The notes below the pieces were generated by a model that saw only the letters and a program-made list of their open reading frames with translations, ran no database searches and was not told the DNA's origin. DNA of 52,858 nt from Bradyrhizobium sp. YR681 (GTDB lineage: Bacteria > Pseudomonadota > Alphaproteobacteria > Rhizobiales > Xanthobacteraceae), in contig NZ_AKIY01000292.1 of NCBI RefSeq assembly GCF_000282615.1, forward strand, positions 1 to 52,858. Reading direction: 5' to 3'. Shown here in pieces: positions 17,231 to 25,296 of this stretch (position 1 is its first letter; every line of letters starts with the position of its first letter). A program made the position numbers and the translations under genes.

Positions 17231-18294
17231 ACGTCCTTCGTGAACTTGCTGATCACGTCCATGAACGGCTTTGGCTTGAACTCGCCGTCGAGCGGCAGGG
17301 GACGGTTTGGCTGCTTGTCGGCGCGGGCGAAGGTGCCGTTGATCCAGCTGTAGCGGTCCGAGAGGCCCCAGGTCAGGATCGAGCGCACCGGCCCACTGGT
17401 CGAGATCGCCGTCAGCAGATCGTCGACACGCTTGGCGACGACGGCGTCGCGTTCGGCCGGATTGCCCGTCAGCTTCTGGTCGTCGACATCGAGCTCGGTG
17501 ACGTACACCTCGAGCCCCCAGGACCGCAGCTCGGTGACGAACGCGGCGAGCCCATGCGTGTCGATCTCGAGCTCGGCATGCAGATGCGATTGCAATCCCA
17601 CGGCGTGCAGCGGAACGCCCTGGTCGAGCAGCTCCATGATGAGGTGGCGGTAGGCTGCCCGCTTGGCAATGAACGAGTCCTTTGCCGACTCGATGTCATA
17701 TTCGTTGATCGCGAGCTTGACGTAGGGATCGGCCGCGGCCGCGGTGCGGAACGCCAGCGGAATCCAGCCTTTGCCCAGGTGCTGTGTCCAGAACGTGTCG
17801 CGCCGGTCGGTGATCTTCCTGGGATTGTCCGGGATCGGTTCGTTGACGACGTCCCACGACGTCAGCTTGTCCTTGTAATAGGATACGACGGTGCCGATGT
17901 GGTCGACGTAAGCGCGCTCGACGCCCTTGCTGTCCTTGATCTGCTTGGTCCAGTCCGGAATGTCGTGATACCAGGCCAGCGCGTGGCCGCGCATGGTCAG
18001 ATCGTTGTCCCGGGCAAAGTCCAAAATCGCGTCCGCGCGCTCGAAGTTGAACGTGTGTGCGTTCGGCCGCAGCATCGGCCATTTCAGCTCGAGCACCGGC
18101 ACCACCTGCGTGCAATAGGTGCTGATCGCTTCGCCGAGCCGCGGATCGGCTTGCAGATCCCACAGTGTCGCAGCCGCGCCAAAGCCCGGGCGGCGCTTGG
18201 CGAGTTTCGACGCCGGCAAGGCTGACGCGGATGCGCCCGCCGCGAGCGTCGCGGCGCTGCCGAGGAGAAATTCGCGTCTGTCGAGCTTGACCAA
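17227..18294 (-). CDS. GH10 endo-1,4-beta-xylanase with twin-arginine signal
   Basis: I chose a TTG start at 18294, preceded by AAGGA with 9-nt spacing, because it places the twin-arginine signal LDRREFLLGSAATLAAG at the N-terminus; the frame stays open to 18348. The product is about 355 residues. GH10 signatures are clear: HALAWYHDIPDW, the acid/base glutamate in WDVVNEPIPD, GLQSHLH, and the nucleophile glutamate in VYVTELDVDD, with LTWGLSDRYSWI near the end. GH10 enzymes cut beta-1,4-xylan or related chains. Export by Tat puts it in the periplasm or outside. It sits beside glycosyltransferase and flippase genes, so it may trim an endogenous polysaccharide rather than plant xylan. Confidence 0.88.
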   Translation of the reverse strand: MVKLDRREFLLGSAATLAAGASASALPASKLAKRRPGFGAAATLWDLQADPRLGEAISTYCTQVVPVLELKWPMLRPNAHTFNFERADAILDFARDNDLTMRGHALAWYHDIPDWTKQIKDSKGVERAYVDHIGTVVSYYKDKLTSWDVVNEPIPDNPRKITDRRDTFWTQHLGKGWIPLAFRTAAAADPYVKLAINEYDIESAKDSFIAKRAAYRHLIMELLDQGVPLHAVGLQSHLHAELEIDTHGLAAFVTELRSWGLEVYVTELDVDDQKLTGNPAERDAVVAKRVDDLLTAISTSGPVRSILTWGLSDRYSWINGTFARADKQPNRPLPLDGEFKPKPFMDVISKFTKDV

Positions 18295-18384
18295 TTGCGG
18301 CGTTCCTTCGGGAAGCAACGCGCCATCGTACCAAGCAGCGCCCCGCAACGCCGGGGTTTCCGATGGTTGGGTTAACTCTCGTCG

Positions 18385-19470
18385 TCAGCCGGTCTGGCGC
18401 TGCAAGACCGCCTCGGCAATCGCGTAATAATGAAGCGCGCCTTTCTCGAGCGTCAGATTTTCCATCACATAGTCGCGAGGTGCGAAGTCGCCGGCACTCG
18501 CATGCGACCAGAAGTCGCCCCACGCGGCGATAAAGCCGTCCGCATCGGCGAAAGTCGCGCCGCAACGTGCGTCGAAATAGGGCACCGAGGACACGCCGCC
18601 CTCGTATCTGACCCTGTGCGGGAAATACTGGGGATCCTGCCACGGCCCGCCGCGATCCCAGGCGAACACGGGAACGCCGCTCGACAGCGCCTGCTGGCAG
18701 GCGATGCCCTGGCTCTCGTGCTCGCACAGGAAAACCATGCTGTGGCAACGCGCCAGCGCTGCCTTGTAGTCGTCTTCCTTGTAGTGGCCGTAGCTGATGA
18801 TTTCGACTGTGTGGCCGCGGGCCTCGAGATGCCGCTTGATCGGCTCGATCAGCTCCGCATCATAGCGGTCGTGCTCCCAGCGCACCTTGTCGTAGAGCAG
18901 CACGTCGACGCTCTTCTGCGCAATTGGCGCAGGCGTCCACAGATCGGTCTCGATGCCGACCGGCCAGATCTCGACATGCGGCCAGTAGGGCCGGCACATC
19001 TCGGCGTACCAGCTGCACGGCACCAGGACGGTCTTGGTGTGCAGATCTTCGAGATGCTCCGGCACTTCGACCGGGTGGTTGTACATGGCGACGCCGAGCA
19101 GGAGCGGGTTCTTCCATGCGAACCAGTCCAGCACGAACGGCCGCCCGATGATGCAGGCGAGCTCGTCCGGATGCCTGCGGATGTAGCCGTAATCGTTGAT
19201 GCGGTAGGGGATGCCGACCCGGTCGAGGCCGGCGCAGAGATTGAGGAACACGCGCCGCTGGCCGCTGATCCAGGACTTGCCGAGCAGCATCCGCCGCAGC
19301 AGCGGCCGGATGTGGCGGTCGCCCGGAAACCAGCGGTCGTCCCGTTCCTCGAAGAACAGGTTGAGCGTCATCCGCTCACCGCCGCCCGGTTCCGCCGGAA
19401 CCAGGGGCGCGTCAATGCCGCCGTGCGGCAGCAGAGCCGGGTTTGCCCGTATACGCTCGACAACGTCCAT
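18385..19470 (-). CDS. Glycosyltransferase, GT-B type
   Basis: With the ATG at 19470 the protein is 361 residues; the frame is open to 19635, and a later ATG at 19371 with GGTGAG upstream is also possible. The second half has the GT-B nucleotide-sugar binding pattern: KSVDVLLYDKVRWEHD as the start of the C-terminal Rossmann domain and FLCEHESQGIACQQALSSG as the region that normally holds the conserved glutamates, followed by VPVFAWDRGGPW. No membrane segment is seen. It lies between a xylanase gene on the same strand and a divergent flippase gene, which suggests a role in exopolysaccharide or O-antigen assembly. Specific sugar unknown. Confidence 0.72.
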   Translation of the reverse strand: MDVVERIRANPALLPHGGIDAPLVPAEPGGGERMTLNLFFEERDDRWFPGDRHIRPLLRRMLLGKSWISGQRRVFLNLCAGLDRVGIPYRINDYGYIRRHPDELACIIGRPFVLDWFAWKNPLLLGVAMYNHPVEVPEHLEDLHTKTVLVPCSWYAEMCRPYWPHVEIWPVGIETDLWTPAPIAQKSVDVLLYDKVRWEHDRYDAELIEPIKRHLEARGHTVEIISYGHYKEDDYKAALARCHSMVFLCEHESQGIACQQALSSGVPVFAWDRGGPWQDPQYFPHRVRYEGGVSSVPYFDARCGATFADADGFIAAWGDFWSHASAGDFAPRDYVMENLTLEKGALHYYAIAEAVLQRQTG

Positions 19471-19492
19471 CTTGATCACGTCCAGGCACTGA

Positions 19493-19512
19493 AAAACGTC
19501 GGAGGACGTTTT
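19493..19512. promoter_or_regulatory. Perfect 8-bp inverted repeat in the divergent glycosyltransferase/flippase region
   Basis: AAAACGTC (19493-19500), a GGAG spacer and GACGTTTT (19505-19512) form a perfect hairpin or dyad. It lies 22 bp upstream of the chosen glycosyltransferase start in a 277-bp divergent intergenic region. It could be an operator or a 5'-leader hairpin; nothing here decides which. Confidence 0.35.
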
Positions 19513-19747
19513 GAAATCATGGTTTCTTTTCGGTGATCGCGGCGGCCCGTTCAAGGAAAGGGCAAATTTAACGCTAACGCGCGAAATCCGCCGCAACGCC
19601 CCATTCGCGGACCGATCTGCAGACTTATGTGACACTCTTCGGGGATGCTGCGCCGCAGTCCGATTGCCAGGCCTCGGATCGTCACGCCAAGGTCCAACTG
19701 ATCAACGGCCGCAAAACTCGCAAGACCGCTTCCGGTCCCGTGCCCGC

Positions 19748-21184
19748 ATGCTGAACCGCCATTTCTCGATCTATCTCGTCGCCTACATCCTGCCCGCCGC
19801 GGTGGGCTTCTTCGCCGTCACCGCCTATACGCGGCTGCTGACGCCCGCCGAATACGGCGTCTATGTCGTCGGCATCAGCCTGGCCGGCATTCTGGGCGCG
19901 ATCTTCTTCGCCTGGATCAAGCTGTCGGTGTCGCGCTATCAGGCGATGTCGGCGGAAGTGGATTTTCGCGGCACCGCGATGGTCGCCTTCGGGCTCACGG
20001 TCGCGGTGCTCTGCGCCACGACCCCGCTGGTCTTTCTGTTCCGCAGCGATGTCAGCGTCGAGCTGCTGCTCGCCAGCATGTTCGTCGCGATCATGGCCAA
20101 TGCGGTCGACGTCGGCCAGGAGTTCGAGCGCGCCAAGCTGCGGCCCTATCGCTTCGCGGCGATTTCGATCGTGCGCAGCGTGTCGAGCGTTGGCTTCGGC
20201 CTTGTCGGCATCTGGCTCGGCTGGGGCGGCATGGGCCTGCTCGCGGCGTTCGGCCTCGGCTCACTCACCGGCATCATTCTCAACCTCGTCGGCGACCGCA
20301 CCAGGATCGCACGCTTCGAGCGCAGCCAGTTCATGCAGCTGGCGCGCTATGGCCTGCCGCTGACGCTCGCCGGCCTCTCGGTCGCGCTGTACTCGACCTG
20401 CGATCGTCTGATCGTCGCCTACCTGCTCGGCAGGGACGCCGCCGGCATCTTTGGCGTCGCCGCCGATCTGCCGCGGCAGTTCATGGTCATGATCGCCTCG
20501 AGCGTTGCTGCGGCGACCGTGCCGCTGGTATTCCGGTCGCTATCTGAGAAGAACAACGAGACGACACGCGAGCGGCTGAGCGAGAGCCTCGAACTGCTGC
20601 TTGTCGTCGTCGCGCCCGTCGCGATCTGGCTGGCGCTCGCGGCCGATCAGGTCGCAGGCACGCTCGTCGGCGTCGATTTCCGCGCCGGCGTGTCGGCGCT
20701 GCTGCCGATCCTGGTGCTCGCCCGCTTCTTCGGCATCGCCAACCAGTTCTACGTCCAGATCAGCTTTCAGCTCGCCGAGCGACCCTTCATGCTGGCGGCG
20801 CAGTCCTTCCTGACGCTGGCGGTGAGCGTGGCGCTGATGTTCGCGCTGGTCGCGGGCTACGGCCTCTATGGTGCGGCGCTGGCGACGCTCGCGACCGAGG
20901 CGCTCGGCTTCGTCGTCGCGATCGTCCTGATGCACCGCGCCCATCCCGTGCCGTTCGACGTTAGCCGCCTCGCCGGCGTCGCTGTGTCCGCGGCGGCGAT
21001 GGCGGCTGCGATCCTTGTCGCGCGATCCCAGGTCAATGGTTCCGGCCTCGTTCCGCTCATCGTCGTGAGCCTTGCCGGCGGTCTCGCTTACGCCGCCGCG
21101 GCATGGCTGCTGAACGTCGCGAATATACGGACACTGTCCCTGCGCTTCCTGAGAACGTTCAATCGGAAGGCGCTGGGCGTCTAG
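19748..21184 (+). CDS. Wzx-like polysaccharide flippase (MATE/MOP superfamily)
   Basis: The ATG at 19748 gives a 478-residue, strongly hydrophobic protein with about 12-14 predicted membrane segments; the upstream in-frame extension (to 19511) is not membrane-like and was dropped. The N-terminal LVAYILPAAVGFFAVTAYTRLL followed by TPAEYGVYVV is typical of oligosaccharide flippases, as is the DRLIVAYLLGRDAAGIFGVA stretch in the second half. Such proteins move lipid-linked glycan units across the inner membrane. Neighbouring glycosyltransferase genes support a role in exopolysaccharide or O-antigen export. Confidence 0.85.
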   Translation: MLNRHFSIYLVAYILPAAVGFFAVTAYTRLLTPAEYGVYVVGISLAGILGAIFFAWIKLSVSRYQAMSAEVDFRGTAMVAFGLTVAVLCATTPLVFLFRSDVSVELLLASMFVAIMANAVDVGQEFERAKLRPYRFAAISIVRSVSSVGFGLVGIWLGWGGMGLLAAFGLGSLTGIILNLVGDRTRIARFERSQFMQLARYGLPLTLAGLSVALYSTCDRLIVAYLLGRDAAGIFGVAADLPRQFMVMIASSVAAATVPLVFRSLSEKNNETTRERLSESLELLLVVVAPVAIWLALAADQVAGTLVGVDFRAGVSALLPILVLARFFGIANQFYVQISFQLAERPFMLAAQSFLTLAVSVALMFALVAGYGLYGAALATLATEALGFVVAIVLMHRAHPVPFDVSRLAGVAVSAAAMAAAILVARSQVNGSGLVPLIVVSLAGGLAYAAAAWLLNVANIRTLSLRFLRTFNRKALGV

Positions 21185-21551
21185 CCGCGCTGTCTCGCGA
21201 GGCTGCGGCGGCGCTGCCCCGGGGCCGCCGCGGACATTAGCCGATTCGCCGGCTGCGATGCCGCGCTCCGGAGGCGGCCACCGTTCAATATCGCTCACAT
21301 CCCGAAAAATCGCGGGCCGGCCGGCAATATGCCCGCCGCCTGCTGATGACAGGATGGTAGTGCTGGCTTTCGGCCTCGGTCGCGGGGTATTGTGCAGCCG
21401 GCGGGAGCGCAGGCTCTTGGCGTGAGCAAGGTCGCCCGGCCCGATATCCAGGCACGGATCAATATGAGAATGCACGGGGCACAACGGCCGCAGGCGGCCG
21501 TGGGCAGCGACCGTGCCTCTCAAGGCGGGCATTTTCAGGAGCAGAGCAGTC
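21185..21551. other. 367-bp intergenic region with one GC-rich hairpin
   Basis: No convincing gene is seen here. An 8-bp stem (GCGGCGGC at 21205-21212, complement at 21224-21231) just after the flippase stop could act as a weak terminator, although it has no T-tract. The rest shows nothing I can assign other than the AGGAG site (21537-21541) in front of the desaturase start. Confidence 0.4.
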
Positions 21552-22568
21552 ATGATTCAAAGGACGCCGGAAATCCGCGCATCGGCGCAGTTGCTCGCCC
21601 GTTATCGCGAGCCCGACAGTGCGCGCGGTGTCCTCGAGCTGGCGATCACGGCGGTGCCGTTCCTCGTCATCTGGGCTCTGATCTGGGCCGCTCTCGACCA
21701 TGGCTACTGGCTGGCTCTGCTGCTCGAGGTGCCGGCGGCGGGCCTGCTGGTCCGCCTCTTCATGATCCAGCACGATTGCGGACACGGCTCGTTCTTCCGC
21801 GGCCGCGTTGCGAACGATTGGGTCGGCCGGGCCATCGGTGTGATGACACTGACGCCCTACGGTTACTGGCGGCATAACCATGCACACCATCATGCCGGCT
21901 CCGGCAATCTCGATCACAGGGGCCTGGGCGACATCGATACGTTGACCGTGCGCGAGTTTCTCGCGCAGCCGCGATGGCGCCGGACGCTGTATCGTTTGTA
22001 TCGGCATCCCATGGTGATGTTTGGCGTAGGTCCCTCGTATCTGTTCATCCTGAAGCATCGATTGCCGCTCGGGATGATGCGCGGCGGCTGGAAGCCCTGG
22101 CTGAGCACAATGGGCACGAACTCCGCGATCGCGGTTCTCGTCGCCGCCATGATCTGGCTGGTCGGTTACGGGCCGCTGCTGCTCGTACATCTGCCGATCA
22201 TTGTTCTGGCGGCGTCGATCGGCGTCTGGCTGTTTTACGTCCAGCACCAGTTCGAGCACACATACTGGTCCAATGGCGAGACCTGGAATTTTCACGACGC
22301 TGCGCTGCACGGCAGTTCCCATTACCACTTGCCGGGTGTCCTGCGCTGGTTCACGGCAAATATCGGCGTCCACCACATCCATCATTTGTCCAGTCGGATT
22401 CCCAGCTATCGGTTGTCGGATGTGCTGCGCGACCATCCGCAGCTCGCTGGAATCGGGCGGATAACGCTGCTCCAGAGTTTGCGGACCGTGCGGCTGGCCT
22501 TGTGGGATGAGGGGCGGCTGCGGCTCGTCTCCTTTGGAGAGGCTGGCCGGTCCGTCGGCCGTCGGTGA
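21552..22568 (+). CDS. Membrane fatty acid desaturase
   Basis: The ATG at 21552 follows AGGAG (10 nt away) and gives 338 residues; an earlier ATG at 21513 has no such site. All three histidine boxes of integral-membrane desaturases are present: HDCGHGSFF, HNHAHHHAGSGN, and VHHIHHLSSRIPSY. Hydrophobic segments lie at the N-terminus (LAITAVPFLVIWALIW and LALLLEVPAAGLLV) and around IAVLVAAMIWLVGYG. The arrangement matches the omega-6/Delta12-like desaturases of the DesA type. The enzyme uses a di-iron centre and O2 to introduce double bonds into membrane lipid acyl chains; position and substrate cannot be told from sequence. Confidence 0.88.
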   Translation: MIQRTPEIRASAQLLARYREPDSARGVLELAITAVPFLVIWALIWAALDHGYWLALLLEVPAAGLLVRLFMIQHDCGHGSFFRGRVANDWVGRAIGVMTLTPYGYWRHNHAHHHAGSGNLDHRGLGDIDTLTVREFLAQPRWRRTLYRLYRHPMVMFGVGPSYLFILKHRLPLGMMRGGWKPWLSTMGTNSAIAVLVAAMIWLVGYGPLLLVHLPIIVLAASIGVWLFYVQHQFEHTYWSNGETWNFHDAALHGSSHYHLPGVLRWFTANIGVHHIHHLSSRIPSYRLSDVLRDHPQLAGIGRITLLQSLRTVRLALWDEGRLRLVSFGEAGRSVGRR

Positions 22569-22840
22569 CACCTTCGCCGGCATCGCCGAACAGCTCCCGG
22601 CGCCGGCGGCAACGGAACGGTTGAGCGTTTCGGCCTGTGATTTTCCGGCGTCCAGCGACCAGCGGATGAAGCCCTCGGCCGCGGCCGCCCTTTCGCCCGC
22701 GCGGGCTGTCGTATATGAGAGATTTGTCCCCTGAACGCGCCGGATGTTCCCGCAATCGGCCGGAAGGGTGGCTGCGATTTCTTAATCCAAAGATCGCAAT
22801 CTGATATGACCGGCGGATTGGCATTTCGACCGAGGATGGC

Positions 22841-24406
22841 ATGAGAAACCTGATGACAACGGCGCAATCCACCGTGGCGATGCGGCGTTGGGGGCCTCCC
22901 GGACTTGTGACCCTGGCGGCGATGCTCGCTTTTGCGGCAGTGGGCCCGGCGACCGCGGCCAAGCAGGCGCGCCAGCCGGCCGAGGCCGTGGCGCCGCGCG
23001 AGGCGGGCGAGCCGATCATGGCGATCGTGTCGATCAAGAGCCAGCAGGTCACCTTCTACGATGCCGACGGCTGGATTCTCCGCGCGCCGGTCTCGACCGG
23101 CACCACCGGCCGCGAGACGCCGGCCGGGGTCTTCGCCATCGTCGAGAAGGACAAGGATCACCGCTCGACCATGTATGACGATGCCTGGATGCCGAACATG
23201 CAGCGCATCACCTGGAATGGCATCGCGCTGCATGGCGGGCCGCTGCCCGGCTATGCCGCCTCGCATGGCTGCGTGCGCATGCCCTTCAACTTCGCCGAGG
23301 GCCTGTTCGACAAGACCAATATCGGGATGCGGGTGATCATCTCGCCGAACGACGCGGCTCCGATCGATTTTACCCATCCCTCGCTGTTCGTGCCGAAGCG
23401 GGAGGCCATCGCGGCGGTGCCGAGCCGTGCCGACAAGCTCTCCGCTGAAGCCGAGCAGGCGACCCAGGCTGCCGCCGAGGCCAAGAAGGCTGCGGCCGCA
23501 GCCGCGAAGGAGGCGGCGTCGCTTCCGGCATCGCTGCGCAAGCTGGAACAGCAGAAGGCCAAGGCCGATTCCGAGCTCGCCTTCGCCGACAAGAAGGTCG
23601 CTGCCGCCAAGACCGATCAGGCCCGGGCGCAGGCCGAGGAGCTGAAGCAGAAGGTCGCCACCAAGGCGGCCGATGCTGCGTCGGCGCTCGATGCCGCCAA
23701 GGCCGCCGCGCAGCCGAAGCGTGACGCTGTCGCCGCCACGAAGGAAGCCGCCAAGGTCGCGGCGACCAAAAAGGCCGAGGCCGTAACGGCAGCGACCGAT
23801 GCCAAGCTCGCGCTGGAGCCGGTCTCCGTTTACATCAGCCGCGCGACGCAAAAACTCTATGTGCGGCGGAACACGCACAAGCCGGCGCCCGATGGCGGCG
23901 GCGAAGTGTTCGACACCAGCATCGAAGTTCCCGTCACCATCCGCAATCCGGACCAGCCGCTCGGCACGCATATCTTCACCGCGATGGCGAAGACCGATAC
24001 CGGCCTGCGCTGGAGCGTGGTCACGATCGAAAGCGGCGACGATGCCAAGGACGCGCTCGATCGCGTCACCATCCCGCAGGAGGTGTGGGATCGTATCGGG
24101 CCGACCGCATTGCCGCGCTCGTCCATCGTCATCTCGGACGAGCCGCTGAGCGCCGAGACCAACTACCGCACCGAGTTCGTGGCGGTGCTGAGCAACCATC
24201 CGCAGGGCGGCTTCATCACCCGGAAGCCGACCGCGCCGCCGCCGATGGAAATGGCAAGCGACGACGGCTGGGGCGGCAACGGTTTTGGTGGTTTCTTCTT
24301 TGGGCAGCGCGATCCCAATCCCCAGCCGGTCAATCCGCGCCGCCAGCGCGGTGGCCAGTACCAGTATTATCAGCCGCAGCAGCCGATGCAGCGGAGCTTC
24401 TGGTAG
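22841..24406 (+). CDS. L,D-transpeptidase (YkuD) with coiled coil and degenerate second YkuD-like domain
   Basis: This 521-residue protein starts at 22841 behind a GAGGA site and has an N-terminal hydrophobic export segment ending near PATAAKQA. The YkuD domain (about 60-165) carries the catalytic LHGGPLPGYAASHGCVRM motif with Cys144, the nucleophile that makes or attaches L,D-peptide cross-links. A long alanine/lysine-rich coiled coil (about 195-320) follows. A second stretch (about 325-470; VYISRATQKLYVRR, QPLGTHIFTAM) resembles another YkuD fold but has no HG...SHGC motif. The C-terminus is rich in Gly, Gln and Pro. It probably acts at peptidoglycan or links it to an envelope protein; the second domain may bind substrate. 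Confidence 0.88.
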   Translation: MRNLMTTAQSTVAMRRWGPPGLVTLAAMLAFAAVGPATAAKQARQPAEAVAPREAGEPIMAIVSIKSQQVTFYDADGWILRAPVSTGTTGRETPAGVFAIVEKDKDHRSTMYDDAWMPNMQRITWNGIALHGGPLPGYAASHGCVRMPFNFAEGLFDKTNIGMRVIISPNDAAPIDFTHPSLFVPKREAIAAVPSRADKLSAEAEQATQAAAEAKKAAAAAAKEAASLPASLRKLEQQKAKADSELAFADKKVAAAKTDQARAQAEELKQKVATKAADAASALDAAKAAAQPKRDAVAATKEAAKVAATKKAEAVTAATDAKLALEPVSVYISRATQKLYVRRNTHKPAPDGGGEVFDTSIEVPVTIRNPDQPLGTHIFTAMAKTDTGLRWSVVTIESGDDAKDALDRVTIPQEVWDRIGPTALPRSSIVISDEPLSAETNYRTEFVAVLSNHPQGGFITRKPTAPPPMEMASDDGWGGNGFGGFFFGQRDPNPQPVNPRRQRGGQYQYYQPQQPMQRSFW

Positions 24407-24433
24407 GGCACAGGGGCTGACGCCCTCCTGCAA

Positions 24434-25243
24434 CTACCGCGCTTCGATCACGATCGCCTGGATCTTGCCCTCGATTGCCCCTAGCCCGTGGCGGGCTCGG
24501 AGTGCCTCGGCCACGAGGTCGGTCGCGGCCTGAAGCTTGCTGGCGTCCCTGGCCTCGATCTCGTTGCGCAGCGGCGTGCCCTGGCACAGCGCGATCGCGA
24601 CATACTCCGCCGAGGGTGCACGGCTGATTTCAGTTCGTGTTTCGATCGCTATGTCGCGGAAGCCCGCACGTTCGAGGTCGGTCCTGATGACGTCCCTGTC
24701 GTGATAGCCGTGCGGCGTCCGGATCATGAAGCGGGGCGGATCGTCGGGAAACATCTTGCCGAGCGCAATTGTCGCCTCATGCGTCAGCACATTGTCCTCG
24801 ATGCGGTCCCAGACGTTGAACACGAACGTGCCGTCGCCCTTCAGGACGCGCTTGACTTCCCCATATGCCTTGACGCGATCCGGAAAGAACATCGCGCCGA
24901 ACTGGCAGCAGACCAGGTCGAATTCGGCGTTGCCAAAGGGCAGGGCCATGCCGTCCGCCTGGCGCCACGCGATGCGGTCGTCATCCGCCTGGCGCTGCGC
25001 CGCGACCGCGAGCATCGGCTCGTTGAGGTCGGTCGCGACGTAGCGGATGCCGCGCGGCAGCGCCGCTGCCACTGCGCGCGTCACCGCGCCGGTGCCCGCC
25101 GCGATCTCGAGCAGCACGGTAGGAGAGCGCGCCGCGACCCGTCTTGCGATGTCCTCCGCATAGACGGAGAAGATCATCGGGACCAGATATTCGTCGTAGA
25201 GCTTCGGGATCGAGCCGGCGAAAACCTTGTCAGTGCTGGACAT
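24434..25243 (-). CDS. Class I SAM-dependent methyltransferase
   Basis: This 269-residue protein has the standard Rossmann methyltransferase motifs: VLLEIAAGTGAVTRAVA (motif I), YVATDLNEPML (motif II), QADGMALPFGNAEFDLVCC (motifs post-II/III) and VLKGDGTFVFNVWD. This pattern is common to UbiE/COQ5-like and small-molecule methyltransferases. A GAGG site sits about 6 nt before the ATG. It lies between two unrelated genes (convergent with the L,D-transpeptidase; on the same strand downstream of the caspase gene) so context does not identify a substrate. Confidence 0.82.
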   Translation of the reverse strand: MSSTDKVFAGSIPKLYDEYLVPMIFSVYAEDIARRVAARSPTVLLEIAAGTGAVTRAVAAALPRGIRYVATDLNEPMLAVAAQRQADDDRIAWRQADGMALPFGNAEFDLVCCQFGAMFFPDRVKAYGEVKRVLKGDGTFVFNVWDRIEDNVLTHEATIALGKMFPDDPPRFMIRTPHGYHDRDVIRTDLERAGFRDIAIETRTEISRAPSAEYVAIALCQGTPLRNEIEARDASKLQAATDLVAEALRARHGLGAIEGKIQAIVIEAR

Positions 25244-25296
25244 GCTTGCCTCGCTGAAGGTTCGGACACGAGGCTCACATTACCACGGATTGCCGA

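Noticed and set aside
22406..24433. 675-codon minus-strand ORF
   Set aside because: Shadow of the L,D-transpeptidase; Gly/Arg/Leu-rich run with no domain.
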